Source of the DNA: Thiohalophilus sp.
GTDB taxonomy: Bacteria > Pseudomonadota > Gammaproteobacteria > UBA6429 > Thiohalophilaceae
Length of the DNA stretch: 64,000 nt
Direction: 5' to 3'
Assembly: GCF_034521165.1 (NCBI RefSeq)
Contig: NZ_JAXHMV010000014.1
Coordinates: forward strand, 175,291 to 239,290
Positions within the stretch are counted from its first letter, which is position 1, and every line of letters begins with the position of its first letter. Below the pieces are notes generated by a model. It was not told the origin of the DNA. It was given only the letters and a program-made list of their open reading frames with translations, and made no database searches. Position numbers and translations under genes: made by a program. Below are positions 33,077 to 41,993 of the stretch, in pieces.

Positions 33077-33437
33077 AATGGTCTTATCGGGTCAGATTGG
33101 CGCTAATTGCCTGAATAGTATAGCGAATCCAGCCGCCTGTATACACCCGAACCACGACCAGGTTCCGGATTTGCCAATTAGCGAGGTGGCTGGAAATAAC
33201 GCAAAGGACGCAAAGACGCAGAGTACGCAAAGTATTTTATTTCGGCTTGAAGCATACCCTGAGGCATATCCTTGAAATAGTCCTGTTCCGTCTCCGGGCA
33301 CATAACCAGATTAAATCTGGTTCGTCTTTATAAAAAAATCATTTGAGTCATAACACCCATTGCGCGAGAGACATAAGAAATATTTTCTTTGCGCCCTTTG
33401 CGTCTTTGCGTCCTCCGCGTTATTCCCAGAGGACTGT
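33077..33437. repeat. Inverted-arm element between dnaE and accA
   Basis: A left arm AACGCAAAGGACGCAAAG... (33198-33232) and its inverted counterpart ...CTTTGCGTCTTTGCGTCC (33387-33421) enclose 154 bp. The interior holds the perfect palindrome AACCAGATT-A-AATCTGGTT (33304-33322). The spacing is close to that of the arms around the IS30 element at 41.9-43.2 kb (163 bp once the IS is removed), suggesting one kind of non-autonomous element. No gene is seen. Confidence 0.6.
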
Positions 33438-36400
33438 CTAGTAAATCACTTTGACGTGCTCGTCGCCGAGGCTGTCGCGCAGGCGGTGCAGCAGTTCGTC
33501 GGTGGGGTGGACGCGCCAGGTTTCGCCCAGGGCGATCTGGGCGCGGGCGTCGTCGCGCTGGTAGTCGATGATCACGGGGCAGAAGCCTTCGCGAAACGGC
33601 GTCAGGGTCTGTTCCAGCTCGCCGACAAAGCCGTTGCCGGCCTTGTTGTGATCGACGCTGATCAGCAGTTTGCGGGCGAAGTGTTCGCGCGCCTGGTTGA
33701 TATCGTAGATGCTGCGCGCGCTCATCTTGTAACCGCCGCTGTATTCGTCGATGCTCACCTCGCCTTCGACCACGATCAGTTTGTCCTTGGCCAGCAAATC
33801 CCGGTACTGCTGGAACGGTTCGCTGAACACCGCCAGTTCGATGCGGGCGCTGCGATCGTCAATCGTAATAAAGGCCATGCGATCGCCGCGCCGGGTATTC
33901 ATGGTGCGCATGGCGACGATCAATCCCGCCACCACCACGGTCTGATCGCGGGTCGGTTTGAGATCGACAATGCGCGCGGAAACAAAACCGCTTAACTCCT
34001 CCAGATACCGTTCGATGGGATGCCCGGTCAGATAGAGTCCCAGGGTCTGTTTTTCCGCCGCCAGCCGTTCGTCCTCGCTCCATTGCGGCTGGCGATGATA
34101 GGCCACCGGACTGCTGTCCGCCTCGACCGCCGCGCCCATGCCAAACAGATCCTGCATGCCGACCGCCTGATCGCGGCTGTGTTGCTCGGCCACCTTGAGC
34201 GCCGCCGGCAGGGAGGCCATCAGTGTGGCGCGATTTTCGCCGAACACATCCAGCGCGCCGGCCATGATCAACGCCTCGAGCGTGCGACGATTGACCTTGC
34301 GGGTATCGATACGGCGGGTGAAGTCAAACAGATCGGCGAACGGCCCGTTGGCATTACGCTCCTCGATCATGCTGTCGATGGCCGCGCCTCCGACGCCTTT
34401 AATCGCGCCCAGACCATAGACCACGGTCTGGTCATCCTGGGCGGTAAAACGGTATTCGCATTGATTGATATCCGGCGGCAACACGGTCAATTGCATGTCG
34501 CTGCACTCATCGATCAAGGTGACCACCTTGTCGGTGTTGTCCATATCCGCCGACAGTACCGCCGCCATGAACGGTGCCGGATAATGGGCCTTGAGCCAGG
34601 CGGTCTGGTAAGAGACCAGGGCATAGGCGGCCGAGTGGGATTTGTTAAAGCCGTAGCCGGCGAACTTCTCCATCAAATCGAAAATATAGGTGGCGGTCTT
34701 CTCCTCGACACCCCGCTCCAGCGCGCCTTTGGTAAAGATGTCGCGCTGCTTGGCCATTTCCTCGGGTTTTTTCTTGCCCATGGCCCGGCGCAACAAATCC
34801 GCGCCGCCCAGGGTATAACCGGCCAGCACCTGGGCGATCTGCATAACCTGTTCCTGATACAGGATAACGCCGTAGGTCGGCTCAAGTATGGCGACAATAT
34901 CCGGATGCGGATATTCGGGTTGCTTGCGCCCGTGCTTGACGTTGATAAAGTCATCCACCATGCCCGACTGCAGCGGGCCGGGACGAAACAATGCGACCAG
35001 GGCGATGATCTCCTCGAAGCTGTCCGGTTGCAGACGCTTGATCAAATCCTTCATGCCGCGCGATTCGAGCTGGAATACGGCGGTGGTCTGGTTGGCTTTT
35101 AACAGCTCGAAGGTTTTTGCATCATCCAGCGGGATGGAGATGATATCGACCGGCGCCTCGCCTTTCGCGGCCTTGTTCTGATTGATGGCACGCACCGCCC
35201 AGTCGATGATTGTCAGGGTACGCAGACCAAGAAAGTCGAACTTGACCAGCCCCACCGCTTCCACATCATCCTTGTCGAACTGGGTGACGATGCTGCCGGA
35301 GCCCTGCTCGCAATATAATGGTGTAAAGTCGGTCAGTTGCGAGGGCGCGATGACCACCCCGCCGGCGTGTTTACCGGCATTACGGGCACAGCCTTCGAGT
35401 TTTTTCGCCAGATCGATCAGACCGCGAATCTCCTCGTCCTGATCGTACAGCTCCTGCAGCTGTTCTTCCTGTTCCAGTGCCTTGTCCAGCGTCATGCCCA
35501 CTTCGAACGGGATCAGCTTGGCGATACGATCCACAAAACCGTAGGGATGGCCCAGGACGCGGCCCACATCGCGCACCACCGCCTTGGCCGCCATGGTGCC
35601 GTAGGTAATGATCTGGGAGACTTTTTCTCGCCCGTAATGATCGGCCACGTAATCGATGACCCGATCGCGTCCTTCCATGCAGAAGTCCACATCGAAGTCC
35701 GGCATGGAAACCCGTTCGGGATTCAAAAAACGTTCGAACAGCAGATCGTATTTGATCGGATCCAGATCGGTGATGGTCAGGGCATAGGCCACCAGCGAAC
35801 CGGCCCCCGAACCACGCCCCGGCCCCACCGGAACCCCGTTCTCCTTGGCCCAGCGAATGAAGTCGGCCACGATCAGAAAGTAGCCGGGGAAACCCATGGA
35901 GATGATGACATCCAGTTCCATATCCAGGCGGTCGTAATATTCACGGCGGATGGTTTCATAGTCCGGCGCGCTGGTATCGAAAAACTTGTTAAGCCGCGCT
36001 TCCAGTCCCTTGCGCGACTCCTCGCGCAGGAACTCGTCGATGGTCATGCCGGCGGGGACCGGAAAATCGGGCAGATAATTCTTGTCCAGCGTCAGTTCGA
36101 CATTGCAACGTTTGGCGATCTCGACACTGTTGGCCAGGGCTTCGGGCAGGTCGTCAAACAGTTCCGCCATCTCCTGTGGCGTACGCAGGTACTGTTGTTC
36201 GCTGAAACGCCTGGGCCGGCGCGGATCATCCAGGGTGCGACCTTCGTGGATACAGACTCGCGCCTCGTGCGCGTCGAAGTCCTCGGCGCGAATAAAATGC
36301 ACATCGTTGGTCGCCACCACCGGAAGTTCGTGCGCGGCGGCCAGTTCCACCGCGGCGTGCAGATAATCTTCCTCGCCCTCGCGGCCGGTGCGTTGCAACT

Positions 36401-36899
36401 CCAGGTAGTAGCGCTCCGGAAACAGGCGTTGCCATTGCGTCAGCCGTTGCGCCGCCAGCGCCGGGTTGCCGTTGAGCAACGCCTGGCCCACATCCCCTTC
36501 CCGGCCGCCGGACAGGGCGATCAATCCCTCGGTGGCGCCTTCCAGCCAGTCACGGCTCAGGGTCGGCTGGCCACGATGCTGGCCTTCTTGATAACTGCGG
36601 GTGACCAGCCGGGTCAGGTTGCGATAACCGGTGTTGTCCTGGCAGAGCAGTACCAGTCGGCTGGGCAGATTGGGATCTTCCTCGTTATGCAGCCAGGCAT
36701 CCACGCCGATGATCGGCTTGATCCCGGCGGCGATCGCGGCCTTGTAGAACTTGACCATGCCGAACAGGTTACACTGATCGGTCATTGCCACCGCCGGCAT
36801 GCCCGCCTCGGCCGCAGCCCTGACCAGCGGCTTGATGCGCACCAGGCCATCGACCAGTGAGAATTCGGTATGCAGGTGAAGGTGGACGAAAGACTCCAT
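33438..36899 (-). CDS. dnaE: DNA polymerase III alpha subunit
   Basis: Replicative polymerase. The 1153-residue protein (E. coli 1160) has an N-terminal PHP domain (VHLHLHTEFSLVDGLVRI, 6-23) and a C-family polymerase core. The catalytic aspartates lie in MPDFDVDFCMEGRDRVIDYVADHYG (about 398-422), preceded by GPGRGSGAGSLVAYAL. The core continues with KKKPEEMAKQRDIFTKGA and NKSHSAAYALVSYQTAWLKAHYPAPFMAAVLS. The C-terminal tandem helix-hairpin-helix and OB-fold region includes VVAGLIVAMRTMNTRRGDRMAFITIDD. The protein ends DEHVKVIY, where the E. coli protein has a further tau-binding tail, so length is normal. It lies between rnhB/HNH and accA as expected. Confidence 0.98.
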   Translation of the reverse strand: MESFVHLHLHTEFSLVDGLVRIKPLVRAAAEAGMPAVAMTDQCNLFGMVKFYKAAIAAGIKPIIGVDAWLHNEEDPNLPSRLVLLCQDNTGYRNLTRLVTRSYQEGQHRGQPTLSRDWLEGATEGLIALSGGREGDVGQALLNGNPALAAQRLTQWQRLFPERYYLELQRTGREGEEDYLHAAVELAAAHELPVVATNDVHFIRAEDFDAHEARVCIHEGRTLDDPRRPRRFSEQQYLRTPQEMAELFDDLPEALANSVEIAKRCNVELTLDKNYLPDFPVPAGMTIDEFLREESRKGLEARLNKFFDTSAPDYETIRREYYDRLDMELDVIISMGFPGYFLIVADFIRWAKENGVPVGPGRGSGAGSLVAYALTITDLDPIKYDLLFERFLNPERVSMPDFDVDFCMEGRDRVIDYVADHYGREKVSQIITYGTMAAKAVVRDVGRVLGHPYGFVDRIAKLIPFEVGMTLDKALEQEEQLQELYDQDEEIRGLIDLAKKLEGCARNAGKHAGGVVIAPSQLTDFTPLYCEQGSGSIVTQFDKDDVEAVGLVKFDFLGLRTLTIIDWAVRAINQNKAAKGEAPVDIISIPLDDAKTFELLKANQTTAVFQLESRGMKDLIKRLQPDSFEEIIALVALFRPGPLQSGMVDDFINVKHGRKQPEYPHPDIVAILEPTYGVILYQEQVMQIAQVLAGYTLGGADLLRRAMGKKKPEEMAKQRDIFTKGALERGVEEKTATYIFDLMEKFAGYGFNKSHSAAYALVSYQTAWLKAHYPAPFMAAVLSADMDNTDKVVTLIDECSDMQLTVLPPDINQCEYRFTAQDDQTVVYGLGAIKGVGGAAIDSMIEERNANGPFADLFDFTRRIDTRKVNRRTLEALIMAGALDVFGENRATLMASLPAALKVAEQHSRDQAVGMQDLFGMGAAVEADSSPVAYHRQPQWSEDERLAAEKQTLGLYLTGHPIERYLEELSGFVSARIVDLKPTRDQTVVVAGLIVAMRTMNTRRGDRMAFITIDDRSARIELAVFSEPFQQYRDLLAKDKLIVVEGEVSIDEYSGGYKMSARSIYDINQAREHFARKLLISVDHNKAGNGFVGELEQTLTPFREGFCPVIIDYQRDDARAQIALGETWRVHPTDELLHRLRDSLGDEHVKVIY

Positions 36900-37035
36900 G
36901 GCGCAAAGTGTCAGATCAATCCGTCAGGAGTGCAAGACTTGACACCGCCCAGGAGCCTGTTTTGTCGCAGCTCGGCGACAGCCCCCTGTCAAACCGGGCT
37001 GGACGGGGGCCATCGGCAGGCGTGCAGAGTAGCCA

Positions 37036-37136
37036 CTGAAACCCCGAAAACACTGAACACACCGAATTTACCGAAGATCATTGATTGGGTATTGAAAGGG
37101 CTGGATCCGGTGTCTTCCGTATCATCGGTGGTTAAG
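37036..37136. repeat. Inverted pair of short-period arrays upstream of dnaE
   Basis: AACCCCGAAAACACTGAACA...ACCGAATTTACCGAAG (about 37038-37076) faces CCGGTGTCTTCCGTATCATCGGTGG (about 37107-37131) across roughly 30 bp. Both are built of 8-9-nt CACCGAAnn units in opposite orientation. It lies in the 262-bp gap between dnaE and the HNH gene, which otherwise shows nothing. Confidence 0.5.
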
Positions 37137-37161
37137 CATGATCACTTCGAGGAAGTGCGTG

Positions 37162-37731
37162 CTACATCCAGTCCTTGCCCATCTGTTTGAACTGGACACG
37201 CAGAAATTCCATCTGATCGGCCAGAATGCGGCGATTACGCAACACCAGGTATTCGGCCAGATTGGGCACATACGGGATGGCCAGCAACGGCATGTTGGCC
37301 TGTTCGGGCAAACGGCTGCCCTTGCGGGCATTGCAGCGCTTGCAGGCGGTGACCACATTGCGCCAGTGATCGCGACCGCCCCGGGACAGGGGTTTGACGT
37401 GATCCCGGGTCAACAGGGGATCGCGAAACTCATGCCCGCAATAGAGGCAGGTGTGACGATCCCGCCGGAACAGTTCTCGGTTACTCAACGGTGGCGTGAT
37501 GTAATGTTTGAGCGCCTTGTTCTCGCCGTGGACGGCGATGATCGAATTGATTTCCAGCAGGCTCTGCTCGCCGGTCGACCGGCTGTGGCCGCCATGCAGG
37601 GGAAACTTGTGCTCGCCCGCCGTCCAGGCCACCCGCCCGCGGGAATAGAGACAGGCCGCTTCCTGCCAGGGAACCCAGTTCACCGGCTGGCCATTAATAT
37701 CCAATCGAAGAATCAAAGGTAACGACGACAT
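37162..37731 (-). CDS. HNH endonuclease family protein
   Basis: A 189-residue protein from the ATG at 37731 (MSSLPLILRLDINGQPVNW). An in-frame start 8 codons upstream is possible but less family-like. The HNH domain spans about residues 100-150: RRDRHTCLYCG with C-x2-C, DPLLTRDHVKPLSRGGRDHWRNVVTACKRCNARKGSR with the D-H pair, the central N and the second C-x2-C. This matches a widespread single-copy family of bacterial HNH proteins encoded as free-standing genes, not toxins or restriction enzymes with a partner. No methyltransferase or immunity gene adjoins it. The N-terminal INGQPVNWVPWQEAACLYSRGRV is also typical of the family. Its biological role is unknown. Confidence 0.88.
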   Translation of the reverse strand: MSSLPLILRLDINGQPVNWVPWQEAACLYSRGRVAWTAGEHKFPLHGGHSRSTGEQSLLEINSIIAVHGENKALKHYITPPLSNRELFRRDRHTCLYCGHEFRDPLLTRDHVKPLSRGGRDHWRNVVTACKRCNARKGSRLPEQANMPLLAIPYVPNLAEYLVLRNRRILADQMEFLRVQFKQMGKDWM

Positions 37732-37828
37732 CCCATTCTCCTGTCCCGGACCCACTTTTATACGTTTTCGACTGACTTTAATTTTATACCCGTTTTTCGG
37801 CAGGAAAACAAATGTTCAGGCTGCCAGA

Positions 37829-37937
37829 TACTAGTTGCTAGGGGCCAGGGGCTGGCGATCAGGATTCAGGTGATCTGCCAACTGCGACTGCTATCTGCCA
37901 ACTTTCTCATGCGACTGCCGGCTGCCAACTGCCAACT
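37829..37937. repeat. Degenerate heptamer arrays (CTAGGGG and CTGCCAA types)
   Basis: CTAGTTG-CTAGGGG-CCAGGGG-CTGGCGA runs at 37829-37856. Then CTGCCAA, CTGCGAC, CTGCCGG and CTGCCAA units, interrupted by CTTTCTCATG, run at 37873-37937. The period is 7 nt. The second type is the same text seen at the ftsB 3' end. It lies between rnhB and the HNH gene. Confidence 0.7.
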
Positions 37938-37941
37938 TTAT

Positions 37942-38532
37942 CTATAGTAGCTTGCGCACCGGCCCAAAGCTGCGCCGATGGATTTCGGTAATGCCGAGAT
38001 TCTGCAAGGCGGCAATATGGGCTTTGGTCGGGTAGCCCTTATGGTTTTCCAGCCCATAGCCGGGATAGGTTTCGGCCAGGGCCACCATTTCCTGATCCCG
38101 GCTCACCTTGGCCAGGATCGAGGCGGCCATGATGGCCGGTACGCAGTCGTCGCCCTTCACTACCGCCCGGGCCGGGCAGGCCAGTTCGGGGCAGCGATTC
38201 CCGTCCACCAGCGCCTCCAGCGGCGCGGGGTCGAGCGCGGCGGCGGCACGCTGCATGGCCAGCAAGCTGGCCTGGAGGATATTGAGCCGGTCGATTTCCG
38301 CCACCTCCGCCCGGCCCACGGCCCAGGCCAGGGCCTGTTCCCGGATTTGCGCCGCCAGTTGTTCACGGCGCGACTCGCTCAGCCGCTTGGAATCCAGCAG
38401 CCCTGCTATGGGATTGGCCGGATCCAGGATGACCGCCGCCGCCACCACAGGGCCGGCCAACGGACCGCGACCCACTTCATCCAACCCGGCCAGTCGCTCC
38501 TGTTGCAGCGTCAATGTCCAATCTGTGTTCAA
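37942..38532 (-). CDS. rnhB: Ribonuclease HII
   Basis: Removes ribonucleotides from RNA-DNA hybrids and misincorporated ribonucleotides from DNA. The 196-residue protein has the DEDD-type active site: GLDEVGRGPLAGPVVAAAVIL (16-36; D18, E19), LLDSKRLSESRREQLA and VKGDDCVPAIMAASILAKVSRDQEM (about 124-148). It ends with the conserved GLENHKGYPTKAHIAALQNLGITEIHRRSFGPV. The order rnhB then dnaE is the conserved gammaproteobacterial order. Usually lpxB precedes rnhB on the same strand, but here the gnnA-gnnB-lpxB block is divergent, which marks a local inversion. Confidence 0.97.
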   Translation of the reverse strand: MNTDWTLTLQQERLAGLDEVGRGPLAGPVVAAAVILDPANPIAGLLDSKRLSESRREQLAAQIREQALAWAVGRAEVAEIDRLNILQASLLAMQRAAAALDPAPLEALVDGNRCPELACPARAVVKGDDCVPAIMAASILAKVSRDQEMVALAETYPGYGLENHKGYPTKAHIAALQNLGITEIHRRSFGPVRKLL

Positions 38533-38707
38533 GGGCCGATTTTTCCTTTGTTCCGGCGCGCAAATGGCGTCTTATCTAATTGAATTTGCAGGCTAAAAAT
38601 GCGAATATTATCGAAATTATTTCCGGCTCGCAGCCGCCCGGCCCTGGTCTGGTGCGCCATTTTACCGCGAACCGCTGACCTGCCAACCGCAACAGAGTTT
38701 ATTTTTA

Positions 38708-39646
38708 ATGACAACACTTAAAACCGCCGTCGTCGGTGTCGGTTATCTCGGAAAATTCCACGCCCAGAAATACGCCCAGCTTCCCGCCTCGCAGCTGATC
38801 GGGGTGTGTGACACCAACCAGGAAGTGGCGCGCACCATCGCCGAGGAACATGGTGTGTCAGTCTTCAACGACTACCATGATCTGATCGGCAAGGTCGATG
38901 CAGTCAGTATTGTTGTTCCTACGCAGAAACATTACGAAGTGGCGAAAACGTTTCTCGACAACGGTGTGCATGTACTGCTCGAAAAGCCAATCACCTCGAC
39001 CCTGGAACAGGGCCGCGAACTGGTGGAGCTCGCCGAGCGAAATAACCTGAAATTCCAGATCGGCCATCTGGAACGCTTCAACCCGGCCGTCATGGCGCTG
39101 GAGAACGTGCTGGTCGAACCCCTGTTTATCGAGTCGCACCGCATCGCGCCCTTCAACCCGCGTGGCGCCGATGTCAACGTGATTCTGGATCTGATGATTC
39201 ATGATATCGATATCATTCTTGATTTTGTCGGCTCGCCGATCAAGGCGATTCATGCCAGCGGCGTGCCAGTGCTGTCCGATGAAACCGATGTCGCCAATGT
39301 CCGTCTGGAATTTGAAAACGGCTGTGTGGCCAATGTCACGGCCAGTCGCATCAGTATGAAAAGCGAACGACGCATGCGGATATTTCAGTCGGACGCTTAT
39401 ATCACGATCGACTTCCAGAACAAGCAGCTGGGCATTCACCGCAAGGGCAAGGGTGAAATGTATCCCGGTGTGGCCGAGATCGACAGTGAAGAACATGCCT
39501 TTGATCAGGGCGATGCCCTGTTGAGTGAAATCGGGGCGTTTCTACAGGCCATCAATACCGATGCGAGGCCGGTCATTAATGGCGCCGACGGCCTGCGCGC
39601 GCTGGAAACCGCCTTTGAAATCAACCGGCAACTATCAGAAAACTGA
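38708..39646 (+). CDS. gnnA: GnnA-like UDP-GlcNAc 3-dehydrogenase (Gfo/Idh/MocA)
   Basis: NAD(P)-dependent oxidoreductase of the Gfo/Idh/MocA family, 312 residues. The N-terminal Rossmann motif VGVGYLGKFHAQ lies at 9-20, the catalytic EKP at 92-94 (VLLEKPITS), and GHLERFNPAV at 119-128 resembles GnnA-type enzymes. In Acidithiobacillus ferrooxidans and Leptospira, GnnA oxidises the 3-OH of UDP-GlcNAc. The adjacent aminotransferase (GnnB) then installs an amine, giving UDP-GlcNAc3N for an all-amide lipid A. The gene is followed after 35 bp by that aminotransferase and then by lpxB, the A. ferrooxidans association. Substrate is inferred from context; the family is certain. WlbA-type enzymes acting on the uronic acid are the main alternative. 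Confidence 0.8.
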   Translation: MTTLKTAVVGVGYLGKFHAQKYAQLPASQLIGVCDTNQEVARTIAEEHGVSVFNDYHDLIGKVDAVSIVVPTQKHYEVAKTFLDNGVHVLLEKPITSTLEQGRELVELAERNNLKFQIGHLERFNPAVMALENVLVEPLFIESHRIAPFNPRGADVNVILDLMIHDIDIILDFVGSPIKAIHASGVPVLSDETDVANVRLEFENGCVANVTASRISMKSERRMRIFQSDAYITIDFQNKQLGIHRKGKGEMYPGVAEIDSEEHAFDQGDALLSEIGAFLQAINTDARPVINGADGLRALETAFEINRQLSEN

Positions 39647-39681
39647 TCGTTCCCAAACGCACGAATTGAGGTAATCCTTAC

Positions 39682-40770
39682 ATGATCCCAATGGTTGATC
39701 TGAAACAGCAATACCAGAGTCTGAAAACCGAAATCGAACAGGGTTTTGCCGACACGTTTGAAAAAACCAGTTTTATTCTCGGGCCGAACGTTAAAGGCTT
39801 CGAGGCCGACGCCGCCGAATACCTGGGTGTCAAACACGCCATCAGTTGCGCCTCCGGCACCGATGCCCTGCACCTGTCACTGGTCGCCGCCGGCATTGGT
39901 GAGGGCGACGAGGTTATCACCTCCGCCTTTACCTTCATCGCCACCGCCGAGGCGATTCGTTATGTCGGCGCTATTCCGGTCTATGTGGATATTCGCCCGG
40001 ATACCTATAACCTGGATCCCGAGCTGATCGAATCCGCGATGACCGACAAGACCCGGGCTATTTTGCCGGTACACCTGTTCGGCCAGCCGGCCGACATGGG
40101 CGCCATCATGGCACTGGCCGACAAGCATAACCTCAAAGTCATCGAAGACTGCGCCCAGTCCTTCGGTGCCGACATTGACGGGAAAATGACCGGTGGTATC
40201 GGTCTGGCCGGGGCGCACAGTTTTTTTCCCAGCAAGAACCTGGGCTGTTACGGCGATGGCGGCATGATCACCACCAATGACGATAGCATTGCTGATACGC
40301 TGCTCATGCTGCGTAATCATGGCAGCAAGGAGCGTTATTATCACGATGTCGTCGGTTACAACAGCCGGCTCGACGAACTGCAGGCCGTCGTGCTGCGCGC
40401 CAAACTCAAACACCTGCCCGAGTACAACCGGGAGCGGCGACGCGTGGCACACCGTTATTCCGCCGGTCTTGCGGGCAGCGTGGTCACCCCGCCACACGAG
40501 GATGAGATAGGCACGCATGTCTATCATCAATATACCGTGCTGAGTGAGCAACGCGACGCGGTAATGAAAAAACTGGCCGACAACGACATTGCCTCGGCCA
40601 TCTACTACCCCGTCCCCCTGCATCAACAAAAAGTCTTTGCCAATATTTGCAAGGACGTCAGGCTGCCGGTCACCGACCAGATCGCCAGTCGTTGCATGTC
40701 TTTGCCAATCTACCCGGAGCTGCAAAACGGTCAGATCGATCAGATCATCGACGTTATCCAGTCAGTCTGA
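39682..40770 (+). CDS. gnnB: GnnB-like sugar aminotransferase (DegT/DnrJ/EryC1)
   Basis: PLP-dependent sugar aminotransferase, 362 residues. Visible are SCASGTDALHLSL (55-67), the DCAQSFGAD motif (156-164) where the aspartate contacts the cofactor, and the PLP lysine K185 in SFFPSKNLGCYGDGGMI. It should transaminate the 3-keto sugar made by the upstream dehydrogenase, using glutamate, to yield UDP-2-acetamido-3-amino-2,3-dideoxyglucose. The stop lies 9 bp before the lpxB TTG start, so the three genes form one operon. ViaB- or WecE-like roles in O-antigen synthesis are less likely, because no other glycan genes adjoin and lpxB does. Confidence 0.8.
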   Translation: MIPMVDLKQQYQSLKTEIEQGFADTFEKTSFILGPNVKGFEADAAEYLGVKHAISCASGTDALHLSLVAAGIGEGDEVITSAFTFIATAEAIRYVGAIPVYVDIRPDTYNLDPELIESAMTDKTRAILPVHLFGQPADMGAIMALADKHNLKVIEDCAQSFGADIDGKMTGGIGLAGAHSFFPSKNLGCYGDGGMITTNDDSIADTLLMLRNHGSKERYYHDVVGYNSRLDELQAVVLRAKLKHLPEYNRERRRVAHRYSAGLAGSVVTPPHEDEIGTHVYHQYTVLSEQRDAVMKKLADNDIASAIYYPVPLHQQKVFANICKDVRLPVTDQIASRCMSLPIYPELQNGQIDQIIDVIQSV

Positions 40771-40779
40771 GAGACGCCA

Positions 40780-41913
40780 TTGAAACGGGTCATGATCATT
40801 GCCGGTGAGGCCTCCGGTGATCTGCATGCCGCCAAGCTGGTCGAGGGCGTCAAACAACAACGCCCGGATACCCGGTTTTTCGGTATCGGCGGCAGTGCCA
40901 TGCGCAAAGCCGGCGTGGATATTCTGGTGGAATCCTCCGAGCTGGCGGTTGTCGGGCTGATTGAAGTCTTCGCCCATCGCAAGGTGATCTTCGGTGCCCT
41001 CAATCGGATGCGCGAGATTCTGCGTAACGACCCACCGGATCTACTGATCCTGACCGATTATCCCGAATTCAATCTGCGCCTGGCGCGCACCGCCAAAGAG
41101 TGTGGCGTCAAGGTGCTGTACTATATCAGCCCGCAGATCTGGGCATGGCGGCAGGGACGGGTGAAGAAAATCCGACAACTGGTCGACAACATGGCCGTGG
41201 TATTTCCTTTTGAAGTCGACTTCTATGCCCGCCACGGGGTACCGGTCACCTATGTGGGTCATCCCCTCGCCCACGAGGTCAGGGCCAGCGCCGATCGAAA
41301 TACCTTGTTGCGCGAGTTCGGGCTGGATCCGGCACGACCGGTCGTCGGCCTGTTTCCCGGCAGCCGCCGCAGTGAAATCAAACGCTTGCTACCGATCATC
41401 ATCGACACAGCCCGCCTGCTACAACAACATCGGCCACAACTGCAGTTTGTGCTGCCGATCGCCTCGACCCTCAATCCGGCTCTGATCCGGGAGAATATGC
41501 CCGAACACGAACTGGATATCCACTATATCGAGCACCGGCCTTACGACGCCATGCAGGTCAGCGATGCGATCGTCACCGTCTCCGGCACGGTAACACTGGA
41601 GATCGCCCTGATCGGTACTCCGATGGTTGTCATCAACCGGGTGGCCTGGCTGACCTATCACATCGTCAAACGCATGCTGAAAATCGATCACCTGGCACTG
41701 TGTAACATCGTTGCCCAGCGCCGAATCGTCGCCGAACTGATCCAAAATGACGCCACACCACAAACTATCGCGGCAGAGCTTGAACGTCTTCTTGATGACG
41801 GGGATTACCGAAAAGAAATCAAACAGGGACTGGAAGAAGTGCGACAAAAACTGGAAGACGACAGCCACATCACCGACATTGCCACCGTCACCGTCGACAT
41901 GCTTACACAGTAA
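40780..41913 (+). CDS. lpxB: Lipid-A-disaccharide synthase
   Basis: Glycosyltransferase that joins UDP-2,3-diacyl-GlcN and lipid X to form the lipid A disaccharide at the inner membrane. The 377-residue protein begins with RVMIIAGEASGDLHAAKL (4-21), and contains GIGGSAMRKAGVDILV, the conserved YYISPQIWAWRQGRVKKIR, VTYVGHPLAHEV, LFPGSRRSEIKRLLP and SGTVTLEIALIGTPMVV. I kept TTG at 40780 as start because it supplies the first beta strand (MKRVMII); an ATG four codons on is the alternative. lpxB usually follows lpxA directly on the same strand. Here it is convergent with lpxA and an IS30-family element lies between. Confidence 0.95.
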   Translation: MKRVMIIAGEASGDLHAAKLVEGVKQQRPDTRFFGIGGSAMRKAGVDILVESSELAVVGLIEVFAHRKVIFGALNRMREILRNDPPDLLILTDYPEFNLRLARTAKECGVKVLYYISPQIWAWRQGRVKKIRQLVDNMAVVFPFEVDFYARHGVPVTYVGHPLAHEVRASADRNTLLREFGLDPARPVVGLFPGSRRSEIKRLLPIIIDTARLLQQHRPQLQFVLPIASTLNPALIRENMPEHELDIHYIEHRPYDAMQVSDAIVTVSGTVTLEIALIGTPMVVINRVAWLTYHIVKRMLKIDHLALCNIVAQRRIVAELIQNDATPQTIAAELERLLDDGDYRKEIKQGLEEVRQKLEDDSHITDIATVTVDMLTQ

Positions 41914-41938
41914 CTACCACTTTTCTGACTCACTGGTA

Positions 41939-41975
41939 ATAACGCAAAGAACGCAAAGGCGCAAAGATCGCTAAG
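41939..41975 (+). repeat. Left inverted arm flanking IS30 (ACGCAAAGG array)
   Basis: AACGCAAAGAACGCAAAGGCGCAAAG...CTAAG, with 9-nt period. Its inverted counterpart is at 43204-43240. With the IS removed the arms would be 163 bp apart, close to the 154 bp at 33.2-33.4 kb. Confidence 0.75.
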
Positions 41976-41993
41976 TTTTTAATAAATCGTGAA

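Noticed and set aside
35337..36860. Plus-strand ORF (507 aa) opposite dnaE
   Set aside because: Shadow of dnaE; composition is typical of antisense translation and dnaE motifs are complete on the other strand.
37162..37731. HNH protein as part of a restriction or toxin system
   Set aside because: No methyltransferase, specificity or immunity gene is adjacent; the family is usually a solitary gene.
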